DNA of 64,000 nt from Planctomycetota bacterium (GTDB lineage: Bacteria; Planctomycetota; Phycisphaerae; UBA1845; UTPLA1): positions 1 through 64,000 of the forward strand of contig JACRIM010000048.1 in assembly GCA_016235815.1 (NCBI GenBank). Direction: 5' to 3'. Below the pieces are notes generated by a model, which worked only from the letters and a program-made list of their open reading frames with translations, searched no databases and was not told the DNA's origin. A program made the translations under genes and the position numbers. How positions within the stretch are numbered: position 1 is the first letter of the stretch; the number at the start of each line of letters is the position of its first letter. Positions 61,044 through 64,000 of the stretch are shown here, piece by piece.

Positions 61044-61560
61044 AGCGGTCTCCAAACCGACGGAAATAATGAAGATGGCAGGCGACAAAAAAATCGTCGC
61101 CCTAACTTCCGGCCCGGCCGGAACATGCAGGCTGCTTGAAGATACGCGCCAAGAAATTAATTTGCCTTTCTTGCGGCACGGGTTATTCTTGTTATTGAAG
61201 TGCTCGGGCTACCGGGGGAGTGCTTCGGGCCAATGTGTTGTGGCACCGGTCAAAGATCCGCCTGGGTGGATTTCCAACCGGTGAGTCAAGTGTGACACAG
61301 GTTCTCAACCGGTATGTCAGGTGTGGCACAGGTTTCCAACCTGTGAGTCTCTGTGGTACCGGTTTCCAACCGGTGAGTCTTTGTGGCACCGGTTTCCAAC
61401 CGGTGAATCAGGTGTGGCATAGGTTTCCAACCTGTGTGCATGGCTTATTGAAAGGAGCCTCGCAGATAAAAGTTGAATGACCCCGATTTCTCCCGACATT
61501 GCTAGGCCGGTTCGGCGGTGACTTTCCAGGTGTACCACTTATTGGCGTGCACCCTGGATT
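61044..61560. other. Intergenic region with a palindromic repeat array
   Basis: No gene. It is dominated by the repeat array at 61243-61436. The rest (61050-61230) has no recognisable feature. Confidence 0.55.
61243..61436. repeat. Array of about six palindromic units, roughly 30-nt period
   Basis: Units of CACCGGTTTCCAACCGGTG or CACAGGTTTCCAACCTGTG alternate with 11-12 nt such as AGTCTTTGTGG. Clear units start at 61327, 61357, 61387 and 61418; two degenerate units lie upstream. Arms covary (ACCGGT/ACCGGT and ACAGGT/ACCTGT) while the TTTCCAA centre is fixed. Same family as 11978-12112. Confidence 0.85.
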
Positions 61561-62376
61561 GTGGCAACCAACCAGAAGTACGGGCCCTTTGGGACCTATT
61601 ATATGACGTCTTGGCTTGATGATCGTGAAGGGTCAATTAGACACGTTTTTGTTGCCGCACAGGAGCTTAGTCCGGTGGTCGGTAGCACTGAGTATCTCGT
61701 TACAGAGATCAGCGGTCGTCCGTCACTATGGAGCGACCTTCTTTCCAGCGACGGAGACGCCATAATCAGACTTCGCGCGCTACTGATGTCGGTCCGTGCG
61801 ACCTCTCCTGCACAGTGGTTTCAGCCTCAGGTATTTGCCGACATAAACGTAACCGAAGAGATGGCACGGATCCTAGAGCGATTTGACTCGCTCAGGTGTA
61901 CACAGTTGGATTCCACTGTTCCAGATTACTTGGATGAGTCGCGACTTATGGATTACTGCCTTGTGGCAGTCGAGGATACAGTCTCCTCTCGCGCACTAAC
62001 GAAGTTCGCCGGGCAATGTGTAGACGAACTGGTATCGCGCGTTCGGCACTATGCTTTTCACCCACCAGGCCTACTGGAAAGGCTCCATCGTGACTGGGCA
62101 CGCGGCCTTGCACGGTCCTGGGCAGATCGGAAGAGCTTTGAAGCATACATAGAGCGGCTTTGTGCTGAACTCGCCGTCAAGAACTGGGCGATGGGAGCTG
62201 GGCCGTTGCAGCCGGGCGAGAAATACCAAATCCCTCGCGAGAACAGAGACTTTCGATTTCAAGAACTCACGTTCTCGTTATTATCTGATGGCTGTGTTTG
62301 GATCGATGCCCTATTCGATGGGAAGCCGTTAGAGTTCCGTGCAGACGACGACTGGCGTGATTGGGAATTATTCTAA
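61561..62376 (+). CDS. Orphan protein of unknown function
   Basis: 271 aa from a GTG at 61561 (ATG at 61603 is possible). It is soluble, mixed alpha/beta, with no signal peptide and no motif I recognise. The sequence is visibly more AT-rich and has less biased third positions than its neighbours, suggesting transfer. There is no close gene on either side: the repeat array lies upstream and an empty stretch downstream. Confidence 0.6.
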   Translation: MATNQKYGPFGTYYMTSWLDDREGSIRHVFVAAQELSPVVGSTEYLVTEISGRPSLWSDLLSSDGDAIIRLRALLMSVRATSPAQWFQPQVFADINVTEEMARILERFDSLRCTQLDSTVPDYLDESRLMDYCLVAVEDTVSSRALTKFAGQCVDELVSRVRHYAFHPPGLLERLHRDWARGLARSWADRKSFEAYIERLCAELAVKNWAMGAGPLQPGEKYQIPRENRDFRFQELTFSLLSDGCVWIDALFDGKPLEFRADDDWRDWELF

Positions 62377-62732
62377 GTTCGACTTTCGCATTTAGGGCAG
62401 AAAAGGGGGCCGAATAGGGGTCATTCAACATCGTTTGGGCGAAAAAGGGCAAGGTTTTTTCCGCCCTCCACGACCAGAAGTAGATCCCAGCGCTGAACAT
62501 CGGGAAATAGCGAAGTGTGTGCGCCGACGCTACACCTTCACCACCACAATCCCATACGGCGCACTCAGCCCCGTGCTCGGCCCGGTGATCGTGGTGACAG
62601 ACTGCACGGACAGAGACGGCGCCACACCCACCGTCGCCTACCTCCCTAGAGCGGAGCCTCGGGCGATCCAACAAAATCCTCTCGCCCGCACCGTTTTTTT
62701 TCACAACCACCCGGCGCGGTAAGATAACAACC
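62377..62732. other. Intergenic region without a recognised gene
   Basis: On the minus strand 62530-62640 reads as a short tail (TGPSTGLSAPYGIVVVKV then stop) that might be the relic of a secreted protein gene, but an in-frame stop lies just upstream. Otherwise nothing is seen. Confidence 0.4.
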
Positions 62733-63323
62733 GTGTTGGGCCAGACCACAACCCATGCCTCCCTCCTTGCACGCCTGTCGGCCGGTGCCGACAAGGGCGC
62801 CTGGGCCGAGTTCTTCGACCGCTATGCCGAGTTGATCCGCGGCTTCGCCCGGCGTCAGGGTGTACAGGCCGCCGAATGCGACGACGTGCTGCAAGACGTG
62901 CTGGTCTCCCTCTCCAGCGCCATGCCCGGTTTCGTCTATGACCCGGCCAGGGGAAAATTCCGCTCCTACCTCAAGACCGCCGTCATCCGCGTAATTTATC
63001 GAAGATCGTGTCAGAACAAGGGCGCCGTCAACCTAGAGGATATTGAGAACCTCACGGCCGCCGGTGCGACCGATGAGGCCATCGAGTCCCAATGGGAAGC
63101 CGAGTGGCGGCAATACCACCTGCGATTGGCGATGAAGTCGGTCGGCGCGGAGTTCAACAGCACCGACCTGAAGGCCTTCGAACGCTACGGCCTGGCCGGT
63201 GAGGATGCGAAGACCACCGCCGCGGCCCTCGGTATCACCGTCGAGCAGGTCTATCAGGCGAAGTCGCGCATCCTGAAGAGGCTCGGCGAAGTGATCGAGC
63301 AACAGGTGCGCGAAGAAGGCTGA
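62733..63323 (+). CDS. ECF-type RNA polymerase sigma factor
   Basis: 196 aa. Region 2 (AWAEFFDRYAELIRGFARRQ, CDDVLQDVLVSLSSAMPGF, KFRSYLKTAVIRVIYRR) and region 4 (LKAFERYGLAGEDAKTTAAA, TVEQVYQAKSRILKRLGEVI) are both clear. Such sigma factors in planctomycetes are often encoded next to a Ser/Thr kinase, as here. The start is a GTG. No anti-sigma factor gene is present; the adjacent kinase may provide control. Confidence 0.88.
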   Translation: MLGQTTTHASLLARLSAGADKGAWAEFFDRYAELIRGFARRQGVQAAECDDVLQDVLVSLSSAMPGFVYDPARGKFRSYLKTAVIRVIYRRSCQNKGAVNLEDIENLTAAGATDEAIESQWEAEWRQYHLRLAMKSVGAEFNSTDLKAFERYGLAGEDAKTTAAALGITVEQVYQAKSRILKRLGEVIEQQVREEG

Positions 63324-63352
63324 TCGCGCGATCCCCGGCACGAGTACCCGCT

Positions 63353-64000
63353 ATGTCATCCATCGGAGTCGATTGGTTCCGCGATGCCGATTCGCTCGTC
63401 GGCGAACTGCGCCGCGCCGGATACGGGCCGGCCGACATACCCACCATTCCCGGCTTCGACGACCTTCGCGAGATTCGCCGCGGCGGCCAGGGCATCGTCT
63501 TCTCCGCAACCCAGCGATCAACCCGGCGCCGCGTCGCGATCAAAGTCCTGCTCGATGGCGCACTCGCCTCCGTCACCGGTCGCCGCCGATTCGAGCGCGA
63601 GATCGACCTCGTCGCCGGCCTGCGCCATCCCAACATCGTCAGCGTGCACGACAGCGGCCAGACCCCCGACGGCCGTATGTACTTCGTCATGGAATTCGTC
63701 GACGGCGTGCCGCTCGATCAATGGCTCGCCAAAGAAGTGGGGCAAGCGCCCGCCGACCTCCCCCGCCTCCTGCAACTCATGATCCTCGTCTGCGATGCGA
63801 TCCACCACGCCCACCTTCGCGGCGTCATCCACCGCGACATCAAACCGGGAAACATCCTTGTGGACGAAGTCGGCATGCCCCACGTCTGCGACTTCGGTCT
63901 CGCAAAGGCCCTTGCCGGTTCGGCCGCCGAGCGCGACGACGACATCTCCATGAGCGTCACCGGCCAGTTCATGGGCTCACTTCCCTGGGCCAGCCCCGAA
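63353..64000 (+). CDS. Serine/threonine protein kinase (partial, 3' end beyond window)
   Basis: 216 codons are present and the frame is open to the edge. A Hanks-type kinase domain begins at about residue 35. Gly-rich loop RRGGQGIVFSA, Lys in RRVAIKVLL, catalytic loop GVIHRDIKPGN, DFG (CDFGLAKAL) and the APE-like WASPE at the very end are all in place. The C-terminal sensor or WD40/TPR region usual in planctomycete kinases lies outside. It follows the sigma factor by 29 bp, so the two are probably cotranscribed. Confidence 0.92.
   Translation, partial: MSSIGVDWFRDADSLVGELRRAGYGPADIPTIPGFDDLREIRRGGQGIVFSATQRSTRRRVAIKVLLDGALASVTGRRRFEREIDLVAGLRHPNIVSVHDSGQTPDGRMYFVMEFVDGVPLDQWLAKEVGQAPADLPRLLQLMILVCDAIHHAHLRGVIHRDIKPGNILVDEVGMPHVCDFGLAKALAGSAAERDDDISMSVTGQFMGSLPWASPE

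Noticed and set aside
61243-61436. CRISPR-like array (regular palindromic repeats)
   Set aside because: The gaps between units are only 11-12 nt and are themselves similar to one another; the units vary in sequence. There are no cas genes. These are REP-like repeats.
62530-62640. Minus-strand remnant ending GLSAPYGIVVVKV
   Set aside because: It looks like a secreted-protein tail but is only about 35 codons long, with an in-frame stop immediately upstream and no start.
1-64000. Selenocysteine machinery or tRNA-Sec within the window
   Set aside because: Looked for because of the UGA-containing redoxin; no selA, selB, selD or tRNA-Sec was recognised, so support must come from the rest of the genome.

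Overview
The window is one contiguous piece of a high-GC bacterial chromosome, most likely from a Planctomycetota bacterium of the Phycisphaerae type. This is inferred from protein style and no 16S gene is present. The supporting features are Cys-rich calcium-binding repeats of the DCNxNxIPDxCD kind, PEP-CTERM-like secreted proteins, DUF11 surface proteins, a CPxCxYxLxGLP zinc-ribbon membrane protein, an ECF sigma factor followed by a Ser/Thr kinase, and many dispersed palindromic repeats between genes. UGA is an ordinary stop codon in most genes, often in ATGA overlaps.

Layout: 1-6.5 kb holds an FkbM methyltransferase and a minus-strand operon (ATP sulfurylase, membrane SGNH hydrolase, LOG protein, family 9 glycosyltransferase). 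6.7-16.6 kb is a cell-surface region: a polytopic membrane protein, two tandem DUF11 proteins, two tandem PEP-CTERM-like proteins behind a good sigma-54 promoter match, and a large secreted protein with dockerin-like and Cys-rich Ca-binding repeats. 16.6-24.1 kb holds two lipoproteins (one a double-DTG aspartic protease), purQ, a FecCD/BtuCDF-type importer and a membrane-anchored phosphatase. 24.3-30.3 kb is a six-gene two-component cluster: two histidine kinases and four receiver-only proteins, with no output domain visible.

30.4-41.9 kb contains a lipoprotein fusing a FlgI (P-ring)-like domain to HEAT-like repeats, a DUF4143 ATPase behind a 15-bp palindrome, divergent cysE and cysteine desulfurase, prpB-prpC, a PIN toxin pair, DinB, mgtE and DedA. 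42-50.3 kb has an XRE-S24 repressor in an operon with a redoxin/cytochrome c/copper-monooxygenase-like protein and a membrane protein, divergent from a TrkH-like transporter and a lipoprotein. It also carries a tRNA-Thr, a second DUF4143 ATPase and a class II aldolase. 50.4-56 kb has a probable selenocysteine-containing redoxin with an internal UGA and SECIS-like hairpin, a CsaA-like protein, a zinc-ribbon gene flanked by 44-bp direct repeats, and pckA. 56.7-58.9 kb is a restriction-modification pair of more AT-rich DNA. The right end has a PQQ-like propeller protein, a palindromic repeat array, an orphan gene, and the ECF sigma factor/Ser-Thr kinase pair, the kinase being cut by the window edge.

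The strongest non-routine observation is the redoxin at 51144-51899. Its reading frame is continuous except for one TGA, which sits where the catalytic Cys of this fold is expected (HW-U-PLC). A hairpin whose loop GGGUCU resembles the E. coli fdhF SECIS loop lies 18 nt downstream. Other points of interest are the output-less signalling cluster, the FlgI-HEAT lipoprotein, an S24 repressor with an altered cleavage site beside a gene divergent by 8 bp, and the 44-bp duplication.
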